Positions 11,031-22,965 of a stretch of DNA of 64,000 bases are shown here, one piece after another. Source of the DNA: Hyposmocoma kahamanoa (lineage: Eukaryota; Arthropoda; Insecta; Lepidoptera; Cosmopterigidae); the NCBI RefSeq assembly GCF_003589595.1, contig NW_020653945.1, positions 24,350,361 to 24,414,360 on the forward strand. The letters are read 5' to 3'. The notes beneath the pieces were generated by a model that saw only the letters and a list, made by a program, of their open reading frames with translations, was not told the DNA's origin and searched no databases. The position numbers and the translations under genes are program-made. Every line of letters starts with the position of its first letter. Position 1 is the stretch's first letter.

Positions 11031-11619
11031 ATAACTGCTCACGCGATGCGCTACTCCTACCGCAAAAAAAAGCATTCTATTTAAATACAAGTTTTTATAA
11101 ATAAAAATTATTATTCTGCATTGCGAAATTAATACCCTCCGTACTACCAACAAAAACATCTCAAATAAAATGTAGTAATACACCGCAAATCCTGCACTTA
11201 AAAAGCACTAATGAAATTTTTGGTGTACTTGGATAAATATGATAGTATTCCGTTTGAGTGGTTCTAACGTTTACCATGAAATTTACTCCTTAAAGTATAG
11301 TTTATAAATATTTATATTCAGGGTAAAGTTAAAAAACGCTACTTACGGTATGTTTTCAATAAATAAACTCCGAAATCACCAGACCAAACAATAACACACA
11401 CGATTGTCGTGACGTATTTTTGAAGTTGTTTACTTTTTTAAATGACAGACCCAGGCATTAAAAACTTTATGGTTTGCTAGAGTATTTACCGAAATAGCAA
11501 TTAATATTAGTTCTTTTACCTGTTATAACTTCGATATCCGATAAATCGGTATAAAATCATCACCGGCACCTCTAGGTGTGGTATGCGGCAACGGCTGCAT
11601 GTATCGCGTGAGCGGATAA
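11031..11619 (-). mobile_element. Family W element, complete, ATAA duplication
   Basis: The element 11035-11615 has ends CTGCTCACGCGAT and ATCGCGTGAGCGG and is flanked on both sides by ATAA. Its internal sequence is the reverse complement of the copies at 21616 and 35257 (for example ACCGGCACCTCTAGGTGTGG against its mirror). There is no transposase frame. Its 581 bp length agrees with the 599 bp copy at 35257. Confidence 0.85.
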
Positions 11620-12049
11620 GTATATCCGCAAAAGAACCAGAGTAATAGGCATAGCTTAAAGAATTGCTAAACTTAAATAGTAATGATTGGGGCACATTGC
11701 TCCTGGAATCATACATCAGTTGAATAATATTTAAAATTTGTCCGCAGCAAATTTTCTGTTGAAACTCGTATGCAAAAGTTACAATACTACATTTGCTCCA
11801 AAGCAAATATATTGAACAAATATTTGTACAGTCAAAACACACTCAAATGGTAAAGTTGATGGCCTGCTGAGATCGTCTTGAGGCAATATATCACTTTATG
11901 TAAATACCATGAACAGTATCAATTGTTTATCTAACAATTCCATTTTCTTCGCTGTACTTTACTTATAATGACTAGGATAAAAAGTGAATACTTCGATAGT
12001 TTGGTTATGAATAAAAATAATGGATGAGTAGGGATAGGTGGATCACGGA

Positions 12050-12190
12050 CATGTACAAATCTCGATTAGACTGGGAATGCTTTAAAAGGCCAGATTAAAA
12101 GTACCAAAAATAAACGGGCTTGTGTGAAGAGACTGATGGGGCTGGAGGAGGCAAAAGAAGTTTGTCTATTCGTGTTATGGTATGAACTTG
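12050..12190 (+). pseudogene. LINE 3' coding fragment (RTE-like)
   Basis: The sequence around GGGCTTGTGTGAAGAGACTG and GGAGGAGGCAAAAGAAGT resembles the end of RTE-like LINE frames common in moth genomes. Frame breaks are present, so it is a relic. Confidence 0.4.
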
Positions 12191-12419
12191 ATATTTAGAT
12201 CCCTGTTACTAGCTTTCTGTATTAAAATGACGTTAAACCTAAATGTGCGTAGTATAAATAACTTAAAGGTTATCACGACTGTGCATTCTACACTAATTCT
12301 ACCTCTGGCTTTTGAGTAGAAAGACATTCGTAATTTTATCTTTCAAATTTGGAAAAAATATTTGAGTACCTTTTGTTTCATAGAGTTCAACATATTGTCG
12401 TCTCTGGAAAGCGATAATG

Positions 12420-12618
12420 CTGTAACGTATTTTACCACCCTTAAAGGTGGAATATTTTCTTTAAATTTAAATGGGACCACTTCTGAGGTACCCTCTTTCC
12501 AAAAAAAAGAAATATCAATATCGGTTCACAAATGGCGGGCTTATCGCGTAACATACATACAAAAAAAACATACAGACGAATTGAGAACCTCCTCCTTTTT
12601 TTGAAGTCGGTTAAAAAA
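12420..12618 (+). repeat. Family V copy (3' half)
   Basis: Carries CACCCTTAAAGGTGGAATAT, ATCGGTTCACAAATGGCGGG, TTATCGCGTAACATACATAC and the terminal CTCCTTTTTTTGAAGTCGG. The opposite end with the GTACAGAGTACT motif is missing. Confidence 0.75.
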
Positions 12619-13299
12619 GTAGACGAAAATATAGGACGCCTGTAACTAAGAATTCGCTATAATCGTAGCATAAAACTCAATACAGATATACTTGAACATT
12701 CTTGTAACGAAAGCTTAAAACTATTTCCGCGAATCAGTTTAATAGCATATTTAATACTAAATTTGATTAAAACTTATCTCATAAACGGAGTGGTATAAAA
12801 CGGAAGCAGCTGTGGCACATCCCCCATAACAAGTTTCAGTATATCATATTAGATAAGTCTGGTGTGTTATAGCAGGAAATGACAGTTACGTTTATGTTTT
12901 GTTAGTGCTAATAAAGACGAAACTAGTTTTCTTCTTGAAAAGGCTTAGAAGTCGCATATCACAATGCTCCGTAAAAATTATCAATAAAATTTCTCAGGCT
13001 TCAGACAGCAAAATACATATATACGTAAGTGTAAAAACATAGCTCTCCGTTTGGCTTCACCGTAGTTGGTTAAAAAGACACTTTTGAGAGGGATCATATT
13101 GTATAAATTAGTGAATTGGGATTGGGATCAATTGGGATTATGACTTTATACAACACGGTCCAATTATTGAGCTATCAAGAAATTGTATTCGTCATTGAAA
13201 TAGAGATTGAATATCGGAGTCCCATCTTTATTAATTTCCGTTTAGCTCCTGCAGGTATTCTCAATGTAAAATGTTTGAAATAAATATTGTAAATGATAA

Positions 13300-13455
13300 T
13301 AAATGTAGTCAAAAGAGCAACCTCTAGAGTTTCTTGCTCATTCTTCTCAGGGGAATCTGCCTTACGAATGAGCTGTAGAGTTTAATCAATATTGACGATT
13401 TCAAAATGTAATTTGCTTACCCATGAAATAAAGATGATTTTGAATTTGAATTTAA
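13300..13455 (+). repeat. LINE-J 3' end with (TTTGAA) tail
   Basis: The end signature AGAGCAACCTCTAGAGTTTC, TTGCTCATTCTTCTCAGGGG, then AAATAAAGATGATTTTGAAT is that of LINE-J. The tail is a short TTTGAA repeat instead of poly(A). It is 5'-truncated to about 150 bp. Confidence 0.75.
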
Positions 13456-13628
13456 TAGATCAGTTTCGTCCTTTGAGAGCGACCTAAGTGTTTAGAGGTA
13501 CACCAAGTTATGTAAAAACTATATAAAATGTATTCAGTATAGTATATTGGAAACTATCACGTTACTAAAAAGATTCTAGTCACAGATACTGAAGATAACG
13601 TCAAAAATAAACAACCTAAAAAGTAATT

Positions 13629-13753
13629 GGAAATGAAACTGGTCAGCCGTGGCCAAGGGATATGTAAAAAACCCGAAATATTGGCTTATTTGAAAAATAT
13701 ATACGCGTATTAGATCCGGAAAAGAAGCTACATTCTTAACTCTAGTAACTCGA
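13629..13753 (-). repeat. Penelope-like terminal-module copy, eroded
   Basis: GGAAATGAAACT joins almost directly to CAGCCGTGGCCAAGGGATAT, ACCCGAAATATTGGC, and TTAGATCCGGAAAAG with a trailing ACTCGAT. The order matches the other modules, with one arm mostly deleted. Confidence 0.65.
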
Positions 13754-15140
13754 TCCGTAATTACTAGATATACTAATCTTAATGAAAAGTGAAACAAAAT
13801 AAACAAATTTAGATAATTTAAATAGTCTCCAATAAGCTTAGAACTTGTTGAGCGCGAAATTTCTCTGAAAATACAGCCTAAAGCCTAAGCTTAGTGGTTT
13901 ACTAAAACAACAAATTCTTACGCCAACAATAGATTACTTATAAATATTGTGAACAAAATGTAATGTTGAATCCAAAAAAAATCTTTTATAATACGAAACG
14001 ACAAAGAAATATACAATATCTCCTTAATAACACTCACAGCACAAAGACATCTTCCTATATCATTTTCGGCACAATAAAGTTTGTTATTTATTAACTAGAT
14101 CTCTGTATTTGTGCCAATTAGGCCGTTGTATGCGATAACCTGTTGAGTCTTTGTGGTTCATGGTTTCTAAGAAAGATCGCTGGATGGATGGATTTATTAA
14201 ATAATTTTTTCTTTCTTATTTTAGCATTTTTTCTTTGTTTACAAATGTTATGTTATCCTTTAAAATATCACTTTCTAAACTAAAAGGCAGAAAAGTCTTA
14301 GAAACCGCATACCGGCCAACATGGTATTATGGTAGATAGCTCCTGGTCGATATACCGATTACAACAGAATGGTGGACGGAAGTGACTGGACGAAAAATAC
14401 ACAGGTCAGACCATATATGATGATGACCTCCCACAATGGCGATGACATTGATAGAAATAAAACAGATAGTAGGCAAGCAGTATTGATTTTAAAAAATCGT
14501 TGCAGTTTTAATCTTTGAAACGTTTCTAAAAAGGTCAACAGATAAAACTTGATTCAAGTTTATTTAAACGACTCCAGATGGTACACGAAAAATTCCGTCG
14601 CCAATCTAAGTGAAAACCAAGAATTTGAAGCTGAAAAAAAAAGAAAAAGAAAATAAAGAAAATCTTCTTTATTTTTCTATTTTTAATCTTCTCTGAGCTA
14701 TAACTTTTAATACTTCGTGTCAATAGTTCTTATTCAGGGTAATGAAATGTCTACCGCAGTAAAAAAAAGGATCATAAACCTATCGCTTCGGCTTTCAGAA
14801 TCGAAAATTTTAATCTTTGCTCACAAAGACTAGTTCATCGTTCGAGTACAATTGTTTTCTATTGTCCCAGTAACATTGTCGGTGAAAATATTGTCTACAA
14901 AGTATTTTTTCTTCAGATTTTGTTGCGTTATCTTAATAGGGCAAAAAAGCATAATAAAGAAACTGCGCTTTTCTTTTATCTTTAAAAAATAACACTTTTA
15001 TGGAAAAAATACTACAGACAGTATATCAACAATATAAATTAATTGTTATGAACGTTAATGATATTTGCTACCATGGTATTAATTTATCTTTGAGAAATTA
15101 CAAATTTCCTCCAATCTTACAGGACTCAAACCGTCTGCAC
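13754..15140. other. No recognisable feature
   Basis: AT-rich intron sequence with an A/T-rich low-complexity run at 14635-14665. A short stretch at 14330-14420 (TGGTGGACGGAAGTGACTGG) may be LINE debris, too short to assign. Confidence 0.35.
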
Positions 15141-15149
15141 ATAATATAT

Positions 15150-15345
15150 CTGCAATGGCGCATTTACACCAGGTCGACAGGCGATCGCCGCTTCCCCGCC
15201 AAAGTCGGCAAGCTACCTGATGTAAATATATGTAGTAAGTCGTCTGACAACTGTAGTTGCCGAAGTCGGCCAAAGCGACTGGGTGTAAACGTTATCGGTG
15301 ACACAGCCACTATTGGCAAGCGACGGTCAACCGAACAGGTGTCAA
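15150..15345. repeat. GC-rich inverted repeat
   Basis: CATTTACACCAGGTCG with GCCAAAGTCGGCAA on the left is mirrored by TTGCCGAAGTCGGCCAAAGC and GACTGGGTGTAAACG on the right. The block stands out from AT-rich surroundings. Frames in both strands across it are a by-product of the composition. Confidence 0.5.
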
Positions 15346-15599
15346 CGTGTCCACAGCCACGCTCCAATCCGTGATAAGGATTTTGTAAGCGAAAGCGGCA
15401 AACAACTCAAACGCAGGTCACACTGCGAACGAAGCAAAGCTAACCTAACTTAGCTCGCGTATAGCCGGGGCATCCGAACGATTCCGCTACGCTATGTAAA
15501 ATATGTCACCCCTCTGCCACCCTTCACCCCCGCACGTATTCATAGTCTAGCACGTACGTATTGTAACAAACGCATATAGAAATTCGTAAAGTCTACCGA

Positions 15600-15720
15600 C
15601 TCAATCTGTAGCTCAGTTGGTGGAGTGGTTGCCCAAGATTGGCATAAAGATACAGGTTTGAGTCCTGACAGATTGAGGAACTTCTGTTTGCATTCGATCT
15701 TTGTATTCATTATTAAATTA
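15600..15720 (+). repeat. SINE-B copy with tRNA-like head
   Basis: The head has paired ends (AATCTGT with ACAGATT), an A-box-like TAGCTCAGTTGGT and a B-box-like GGTTTGAGTCC, followed by the SINE-B tail CATTCGATCTTTGTATTC. The tail marks it as a SINE rather than a working tRNA gene. Confidence 0.75.
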
Positions 15721-15992
15721 AAGTAAATTATTTAAAAGATAACCCCAATTGATATTCCAATATACTACGTAATGTAATAAAACTTAATAGTTTTCTTTGT
15801 GTTTCCGTCACAATGGTTTCTGAGGGCCTTTCTACTGCTGGATGATATTAAATGTAATTGGAACTATTATTTCTTTTACTATAGTTTATAGTTGATTTAG
15901 ATCGATGTTTAGTCTAAAGTTAGTCTAAGGTATATAGCTTTATAGATCCTTCCGTTGTATGATGGTCTCCGTTTGCTTTGGTATGATTTCAG

Positions 15993-16147
15993 TTTCCATT
16001 GAAGTGCGCCTAGTGGTCAGTGACATTTTCATACCAGCTGCAGTGTCACTGTTCAGTCCCAAGTGCCTGTAATATCACCAGCACCCATACTCTTCAAAAA
16101 CCTGAACGGAGTAATGCTCAAATTACTGCCCGGTGGCAGAAATAGGA
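15993..16147 (-). repeat. Family T fragment
   Basis: Contains GTGCGCCTAGTGGTCAGTGA, GTAATATCACCAGCACCCAT and TACTGCCCGGTGGCAGAAAT in reverse T order. The tail and head are missing. Confidence 0.7.
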
Positions 16148-16631
16148 AATGCATTAAAGCAGTGTTATTCTCTGGCAGCGTCTTGCATTGTACATCAGAA
16201 CATTTATTATTTCTTTCTCTCTTTGTTATGACATTATATGTTCAAAAATGATTAGCATCTTTATGTCCGTTTTAAGACAATAAGGACTACTTTTGTAAAA
16301 GAATTTCTAATTAAAAACTTCAATGTTCTTGCGCCACGAATGTTCCAACAAGAATGCAATGGCGTGTCATTCGAAACGGAAAATTTCATATTTCCATGCA
16401 ATTTAAGCAAAGGAATTTCTTAGAAGACTCTTGGTTTACGAGTATTCTAAAATATTACTGGTAGAAATTGGGATGGCGACGCGAAAATATAACTCTGGCA
16501 TTACATAGCACATTTGCTTTTTAAATTATCAAGATGTTCTGAATATTGATGATACGGTTTCGTGGAATTATTATTATATGCGTACAGTATAATAAAAAAT
16601 GTCAGTGCTTACTATGAATGTTACATAATAT

Positions 16632-16850
16632 TAATTTTTTAAACGACTTCAAAAAAGGAGAAGGTTCTCCTTTGGACTGTATTTTTTATTTTGGTTGCAT
16701 GTTACGCGATCAATCCAACATTTGTGAACTGATTTCGATGATCCTTTTTTTAAAGAGGGTGTTTCAGCATTGGGTCCGTTTAAATATGAAAAATAATATT
16801 CCTTTACGGGTGCCAAATTAGGGGACGAATCCGGTTTAAATCAGGAAAGT
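16632..16850 (-). repeat. Family V copy
   Basis: Reads in reverse from CGACTTCAAAAAAGGAGAAG through GCATGTTACGCGATCAATCC and GGGTGCCAAATTAGGGGACG. Confidence 0.75.
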
Positions 16851-17003
16851 ATGAGGGTCATTGCACCCGCCACCCTTAGACATAAAGTGACAAGTTCCAA
16901 GTACTTGTGGTTCTGCTAGCAATTTACACTTCAAAACGGGAACGTTGTAATGCTCACATTATTACTTGGCGGCAGAAATTGATACGGTGGCAGCACGTTT
17001 TTG
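16851..17003 (-). repeat. Family T fragment abutting family V
   Basis: GCACCCGCCACCCTTAGACA, GACAAGTTCCAAGTACTTGT and ATTACTTGGCGGCAGAAATT are T sequence in reverse. It lies directly against the V copy, so one probably inserted near or into the other. Confidence 0.65.
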
Positions 17004-17134
17004 AAAGTTATCATACTATACAAGTTCGTCAAATATTTGATTAAAGAAATGAACTATTAATATTTCCTATCTTGTAGTCTTCAATATGTGTTCGGATTTC
17101 AAAAATCAATTTAGAAATATCTTCATGTCATAGG

Positions 17135-17400
17135 TACAGTCGATGCCCTGATACCGACCCCCACAGGTAAATAAATACATTAGAAGTGCTTACTTAGTTT
17201 GCGTGGTACGTGTGCCAACATTTCGCGGAGTTCCGCAAACTTGAACTCAGTCCGCCAATTTAGCTTTCTATGTTACGGTCGTGTCAATTATCTCGTGCAA
17301 AACCTCGAAAATAGTAAAATTCTTAAAACATCATTTACACTTAGCTACCCAGAATCAAGTAGTCGTTAGGGGGTCAGGTATCATGGGACACTTACTGTAC
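17135..17400. mobile_element. Family U: Tc1/mariner-like short element with TA flanks
   Basis: The 262 bp element 17137-17398 begins CAGTCGATGCCCTGATACCG and ends CATGGGACACTTACTG. The two ends are imperfect inverted copies, and TA lies on each side. Related interior sequence (GAACTCAGTCCGCC, CTCGCAAAACCTCGAAAAT) occurs at 38440-38625 and 55600-55760. No transposase is encoded. Confidence 0.7.
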
Positions 17401-17751
17401 TAATACAAAGTAAAGTTCAAATCGATAAAATTTATTAAATACTACATTCTTAAAGCAGATTTCCTTGAGAAGAATAAATAAGAAATCTATAGGTTGCTCT
17501 TTGTAAATATATGTTTTTTCACATTTTGGTAATAAGGTAGGAACAACAGGAGAAAATTAAATGGATCACTCCTAAGGATTTTTGACATCCAAGTACGTAG
17601 AAGTTGTACAAATTTGTATAAAGTTCATGTTTCACGGTGCTTTAAACTACGTAAATGGCAAATTTTGAATACTAAGATATTTCTGTATCTAGCTACAGTG
17701 TTTTTTTAATGGGACAGTAAGGGAAATACGAAACCATAGAAGATACGAGGA

Positions 17752-17970
17752 AACTGTCGCTGTGGCCGAATGGTTACCATCCCGGACTGCCACGCAGAGG
17801 TCCCAGGTTCGATTCCCGGGCCGGGAGAAATATTTGTATGACCTACATTTATTTCTCTCGTGAGTTTGGGTGTAATTTGTGGTTGTCTATGTGTGTCCAT
17901 GGCACCCGCGACACAGGGTTTCCCTAGTGCGGGGCTATGTTGAGTGTGTGCGTTATTATAAAAAAAAACT
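17752..17970 (+). repeat. SINE-A copy, complete
   Basis: The tRNA-like head GTGGCCGAATGGTTACC (A box) and GGTTCGATTCCCGGGCC (B box) is followed by the body (CATTTATTTCTCTCGTGAGT, TGTCTATGTGTGTCC, CACCCGCGACACAGGGTTTC) and an A-rich end. It is one of the two best copies in the window. Confidence 0.9.
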
Positions 17971-18045
17971 GTCTTAAGAACCATTAAGTATTTTTTTGTG
18001 AAAACAATTTGGCATAGTCAATTTTTTGGTCTGTGGTTTATATAA

Positions 18046-18079
18046 TTTGGAGCTGTCATTATATAATGACAGCTCCAAA
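18046..18079. repeat. Perfect 34 bp palindrome without spacer
   Basis: The 17 bases TTTGGAGCTGTCATTAT are followed directly by their reverse complement. It is not part of any repeat family I recognise here. Confidence 0.9.
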
Positions 18080-19510
18080 CATGCGCATTATTTTCGTTGA
18101 TTCACTGTTAGGTTTCAGACACAAAATTCTTAATTTTCTTGGTTCGGGCACATAGCGTTCTTTATTATATAGTATCTGAATCGTGTTGTATATTTTACTT
18201 ATAAAAATAAATCTTCCTAAATTATTTCTTTTTATTAGTTTTAAAATTATTTTTAACTCTTCCAACTCTGTATAGACTGCACCTATAATTAGTTACGCAA
18301 GCAGACAAAATTTTTGAAATGTATTAATTAATACCTACATGAAATATTGTAGTAACTGTTGATGTGCCTAATAAAAAAATAAATAAAATAAATTAATAAG
18401 TCGTATGAGAGAAAAAAATTAGGACAGTAGAAGGTGGTCAAATTTCACGAAATAATTTTTCATCCAAAATTAATAAAATTTACTAATTTTTTTCACCACC
18501 AGGCGCACGAATTATTCGTCTCGTCACTTGTTATGATAAAAAAAATCTTGACAAATAAATTTGGCTCTTATCATCTTTTCATTTATTGTATTTTCCAAAA
18601 ACATGAGGCACATGTACAAAAATCAAACGTTCTCTTTCCGGACTAACGTCTATCCGCCCGCCAACGTTCTTCCTCTTAAATCTCTCACTCATGTTTCTTC
18701 TCGTCGTGTGTGCTTTATTATTATATTCGTAATTAAGTTAGTTACAATTTTATGGCTACGTTCAATATAAAATATTCTACATACATTGCATCTTAAACGA
18801 AATATGAAGACAATTGTCAAAAACAACCAGTGTTTGATGAAAACATTGAAAGTATAAAGTTTTCTTCTTAATATGTCAAAAGGAAGGTAAAATACGAAAC
18901 ATTTATTACAGTGGAGCTATGAAATCCCTCGGTAACTTTATATAAATCTGTTTCCACATTGTGGGCAGGCATCGCGCGCACTGAGCTATGAAGCTAGTCA
19001 GTCACATCCCTGTCGACTATCGCACGTGATTGGTTTTGTATGTTTTTCTTTTAACCTAAAGCCATTGTTTGCATGCGCTTGGAAAGTTGTCGATACGTTG
19101 ATATGTGTGAATAAACTGCGTATATTATTTCTTAGTTTCTTGTCCGCGTTTGCCCAAGGATTTCCTCTGTAGGCATTGGATGAATAGGTCCTGGATTAGA
19201 TATCCAGTAGGATTTTTTTGAGAAAATGACTTTTTAAACTGGTTCAGACTCATACTTTCGTTCTCTGTCCGACATAGCGAAAGAGTCCGAAATGCGGGCT
19301 TCTATAAACATGCTTGTATAACCTAAACCAAACCTGATTATCGTTTATTGCATTTAGCAATCCTGCGCGCAATTACACTTGCGAGTTTCATATTATATGG
19401 TATTTAATGTGGTTGTACTTATAATATTTTCTGAATAGTTTTATTTCTGAATGAGGAAGTATAATCTTTAACAACGCTTACTATAAAATAAATGGTTAAT
19501 CTGCTGAAAA
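18080..19510. other. No recognisable feature
   Basis: AT-rich intron sequence. No motif-bearing frame and no family match. Confidence 0.4.
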
Positions 19511-19511
19511 A

Positions 19512-19620
19512 TATAGGTCTTTGAAAGCGGCGGTAGCATAGTGGGACAACGATTGCTTCTTTATTAAGAGGCCCACGGTTCGAATCTTTACGGTGGCATG
19601 ATATATCAAATTCTGGAAAA
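19512..19620 (+). repeat. tRNA-like SINE head
   Basis: GCGGTAGCATAGTGGGACAA resembles an A-box arm and CACGGTTCGAATCTTTACGG a B-box arm. It is probably an old SINE-C head; the SINE-C body is not seen after it. Confidence 0.5.
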
Positions 19621-19915
19621 CAGGTGAAGTCTTCAACCTGTATTAGACCAGCGTATTCTTTTGAGAGTCGACACTGGCCCGATGGCGGGTTGTAAGGTAA
19701 GTTGATAATGACCATATTCTTCTTATCGAGTCAACGCTGTTTTTATTCTAGGACTATATTGAAGTATATTGCCACCTTAATTGAGATCTTCCGTATTTCA
19801 GTGCTTTATGGACTGCATTGGAGAATCACAGTCATATTGGGCTGGACTGGGTGCTTTTAAATCATAACGATGGGAATGGTGGGGGTAGTAGAGTATAAAT
19901 ACGACCAACCGTTCC

Positions 19916-20432
19916 AAGTGAGATCATGAAACAGGCATCGAGGAAATACTTCGACTCTGCTCCTCACCACCCCAGCCCCCTCGTGGTGACTGCATCTTCC
20001 TACGATCCCCTCAGGGAACAACCCCACCGCCTACGTAGGACCCGTCGGCCAAGGGAAGTCCTCAACGATCCTGACGACCTTATCACGCTCGCCACTTTGA
20101 AGGCCAACCAGATCGCTAGTCAGTCCCGTCCCTCACGCACCAACCGTCCTCGCCGGCGAGGTCGTCGAGCCTCTCATTTCAGCACGTACAGTGGTAGATT
20201 CTCCTACAGCACGCCCTTCTGGCGGAAGTCTCCAGTAGCGCCCTGAGCCGAGGTCCGTGCCCACTTGGGCGCCCTCAGGCCCGCTACTTAGCTTTAAGTA
20301 TATTTTCGGGGTTATGAGCCTTCAGCTCGCCCTCTTTCTCCGGTGGCGCAGTAAAGGCCATCAGCGGCCAACTGCAAAATATCATTCATTCAAAAAAAAA
20401 TGAAAAAAAAAAAAAAAAAGAAGTGAGATCAT
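19916..20432 (+). mobile_element. LINE-N 3' end with poly(A) and 12 bp target duplication
   Basis: AAGTGAGATCAT occurs at 19916-19927 and again at 20421-20432. Between them is a GC-rich, 5'-truncated LINE end. It has an open frame from 19926 to 20245 that is Arg-, Pro- and Ser-rich (contains PSRTNRPRRRGRRASHFSTY), then a 3' untranslated part (GGTGGCGCAGTAAAGGCCAT) and a run of A. The duplication and tail prove target-primed insertion. A second, inverted copy of the same 3' end lies at 58412. Confidence 0.88.
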
Positions 20433-20600
20433 TCTTTGGTCTAGCGTCGCACAATAAATAACTCCTGAGGATGCCTCGTAGAGAGATAGAACACGTGTTT
20501 GGTGGTGACTGTAGTTCCGCTGTATTATTTATTATATACTTTTTTGGCGGGTGGGAAAATTAACTGCTTAAAAAATATAATAGTCAACAAAAGGTTAGCT
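20433..20600 (+). repeat. Host repeat of the LINE-N insertion, with CTGAGGATG motif
   Basis: Joined to 19860-19927 this gives a segment with GAGTATAAATACGACC upstream and CTCCTGAGGATGCCTCGTAG with AACACGTG downstream. It looks like a repeat end. The CTGAGGA...GAAC arrangement resembles a decayed hammerhead core, but this is speculative. Confidence 0.35.
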
Positions 20601-20601
20601 A

Positions 20602-20882
20602 TTTAGTAGCAGTAGAGCTCCTTGTGAAAGAGCTCTACTGCTACTAAACAGCTCCTATTTCTGCTGCCATTCCGGCTTGTAAGCGCAAGGGTGCTGATGA
20701 AATTACGGGCACATGAGACTTGTCAACTTATGCCTCAGGGTGACATGTCGACGGGCACAGTGGCAGTGCCCCTAAGATCTTTTTTTTGCTCTGAGTGGCA
20801 CTGTAACTGTTATGGATAGGCGTGTTGCTTACCGCCAGGCGGACAACTTGTTAGTCCCATCATTTGATATTATAAAAAAAGC
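20602..20882 (+). repeat. Family T copy with hairpin at its head
   Basis: The T body runs from AAGGGTGCTGATGAAATTAC to the TGATATTATAAAAAAA tail. At the head, TTTAGTAGCAGTAGAGCTC (20602-20620) is followed after nine bases by its exact reverse complement (20630-20648), replacing the usual T sequence there. Confidence 0.88.
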
Positions 20883-21611
20883 AAGCGAAACTATTTCTCA
20901 CGATTTAACATCAACTGGTTTCTTTGACAACTTTCTTCAATTTTACAGATATTTCTGTAACGACCATGACCTGCCTATAGATAGGCAGGAACTTAAGCAA
21001 GTATTTTTCTAATAAAACCAGTGTCTAGCAGTAACTGTAATACGACTTTGGCCTAGAAATAATATCGGCATTGACCTGACTAATAAAAGGAAAGGAAACT
21101 TTCCTAATACCAAGTTTAGCCGTGTTAGGAAAGCTTCTACACCAAACTTTGAACACACTCTATTACCCGAAAATAAAAAAGCTTTCATAAAATAATACAT
21201 TCCCAATTTGACGTTAATATGTACTTAGCCGAAAAAAGATACAAAAATAAAGTTATTGGAGTCAAGGTTGCACGGGCGTAATATCGCAACGAAATCGGCT
21301 TTCGTTATATTATGAGTTTATTTATTACGGCGTACTAAGCACGACAGCGGCGGCGTCACAATTTTCATGTAGTAGTGGCATTTCACTTTGCTACTTGTAT
21401 TTGTGTATTTGGTATATTTGGCAAACAGTCACTATGTGTAAATAGCATGTGTGACGAAGAATTTGCCTTATTTGCCTGTTCGACAAGTACAGCAAACACT
21501 AAACTTGCGTTACCGCGCGCTGGTCAGGGGAGCCAAATAGGCAAATATGCAAGCAAACCGTCCACATTATGGCGTGTATGGTGTGTTCATTGTTTTACCA
21601 CAAACACAACA

Positions 21612-22024
21612 ATAACCGCTCACGCGATTCATGCGTCTCTGGAAGCATACCACACCTAGAGGTGCCGGTGATGATTTTATACCGATTTATCGGATACCGA
21701 AGTTATAACAGGTAAAAGAACTAATACTAATTGCTATTTCGGTAACTACTCTAGCAAACCATAAAGTTTTTAATGCCTGGATCTGTCATTTAAAAAAATA
21801 AACAACTTCAAAAATACGTCACGACAATCGTGTGTGTTATAGTTTGGGCTGGTGATGTCGGTGTTTATTTATCGAAAACATACCGTAAGTTGCGTTTTTT
21901 AAGTTTACCCTGAATATAAATGTTTATAAACTATACTTTAAGGAGTAATTTCATGGTAAACATTAGAACCACTCAAACGGAATATTATCATATTTACCCA
22001 AGTACACCAAAAATTTCATTAGTG
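21612..22024 (+). mobile_element. Family W element, cut by assembly gap
   Basis: Begins CCGCTCACGCGATTCATG at 21616 after ATAA and matches the copy at 35257 closely up to the N run. The right end is not visible. Confidence 0.82.
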
Positions 22025-22424
22025 NNNNNNNNNNNNNNNNNNNNNNNNNNNNNNNNNNNNNNNNNNNNNNNNNNNNNNNNNNNNNNNNNNNNNNNNNNNN
22101 NNNNNNNNNNNNNNNNNNNNNNNNNNNNNNNNNNNNNNNNNNNNNNNNNNNNNNNNNNNNNNNNNNNNNNNNNNNNNNNNNNNNNNNNNNNNNNNNNNNN
22201 NNNNNNNNNNNNNNNNNNNNNNNNNNNNNNNNNNNNNNNNNNNNNNNNNNNNNNNNNNNNNNNNNNNNNNNNNNNNNNNNNNNNNNNNNNNNNNNNNNNN
22301 NNNNNNNNNNNNNNNNNNNNNNNNNNNNNNNNNNNNNNNNNNNNNNNNNNNNNNNNNNNNNNNNNNNNNNNNNNNNNNNNNNNNNNNNNNNNNNNNNNNN
22401 NNNNNNNNNNNNNNNNNNNNNNNN
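22025..22424. other. Assembly gap, 400 N
   Basis: Exactly 400 unknown bases inside the repeat-rich intron 2, entered from a family W element and left inside a LINE-P end. The round size suggests an arbitrary placeholder. Confidence 0.95.
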
Positions 22425-22965
22425 TTTGTTCCCGACTGAAAGACCTTTTATTGGATAATGAATTCTACAGTGTAGAGAAATTTTTATTAAAGAAATTGTA
22501 ATTATTTAATTACAATTTCTTTAAATTTTAATTAATAATATATATAAATAAATTTAAATAATAAAATAAAATGAGATTAAAAAAATAATAATAAAATAAA
22601 TTTAATTATGGACGTTTGTATATTGAAAATATTTAATTTTTTTTTTGTACAGTTGTAGTTCGAATTTTTCTTTATTTTTGTTTTAATTATTTTATTTTAT
22701 ATTAACAATAATACTATTATTTATTTCATTTATTATTATTTATTTTTATTTTTAGTTTATTATTAATGACGATCATGTTATCCCTCGACATTATATTTCG
22801 AATTTTAATATGATGAAATTGCGGGGCTATTTTGAGTTATATAATTATATTAATCTGTATTGGTAGCTATAAGAGCTTAGTAATCATAATTTGTTGCTTT
22901 ACTGTCGTATTAGGTTAGTATAGTTTTAGTGTTATTTAGAAATAAATAAATAAATAAATAAAAAA
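22425..22965 (+). pseudogene. LINE-P 3' end: polymerase C-terminus, 3' UTR and (TAAA) tail
   Basis: The first frame reads CSRLKDLLLDNEFYSVEKFL, the typical C-terminal end of jockey/CR1-like reverse transcriptases (LKxLLxxxxFYSVxEFL). A long AT-rich 3' region follows, ending in a TAAATAAATAAATAAA tail at about 22942-22963. The same sequence recurs at 27823-28100. The 5' part is lost in the gap. Confidence 0.75.
22487..22524. repeat. Perfect 17 bp inverted repeat with 4-base spacer
   Basis: TTAAAGAAATTGTAATT is followed by ATTT and its reverse complement. The parallel LINE-P copy near 27870 lacks the second arm, so the hairpin arose in this copy. Confidence 0.8.

Noticed and set aside
15000..15374. 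124-codon frame
   Set aside because: It spans AT-rich DNA and a GC-rich inverted repeat. Frames occur on both strands there, as expected from composition.
17752..17835. Possible functional tRNA gene at the SINE-A head
   Set aside because: The same head with the same downstream body recurs in several places, so it is a SINE.
21920..22501. 193-codon frame across the first gap
   Set aside because: It is open only because 400 N contain no stops. The left part is family W and the right part a LINE-P end.
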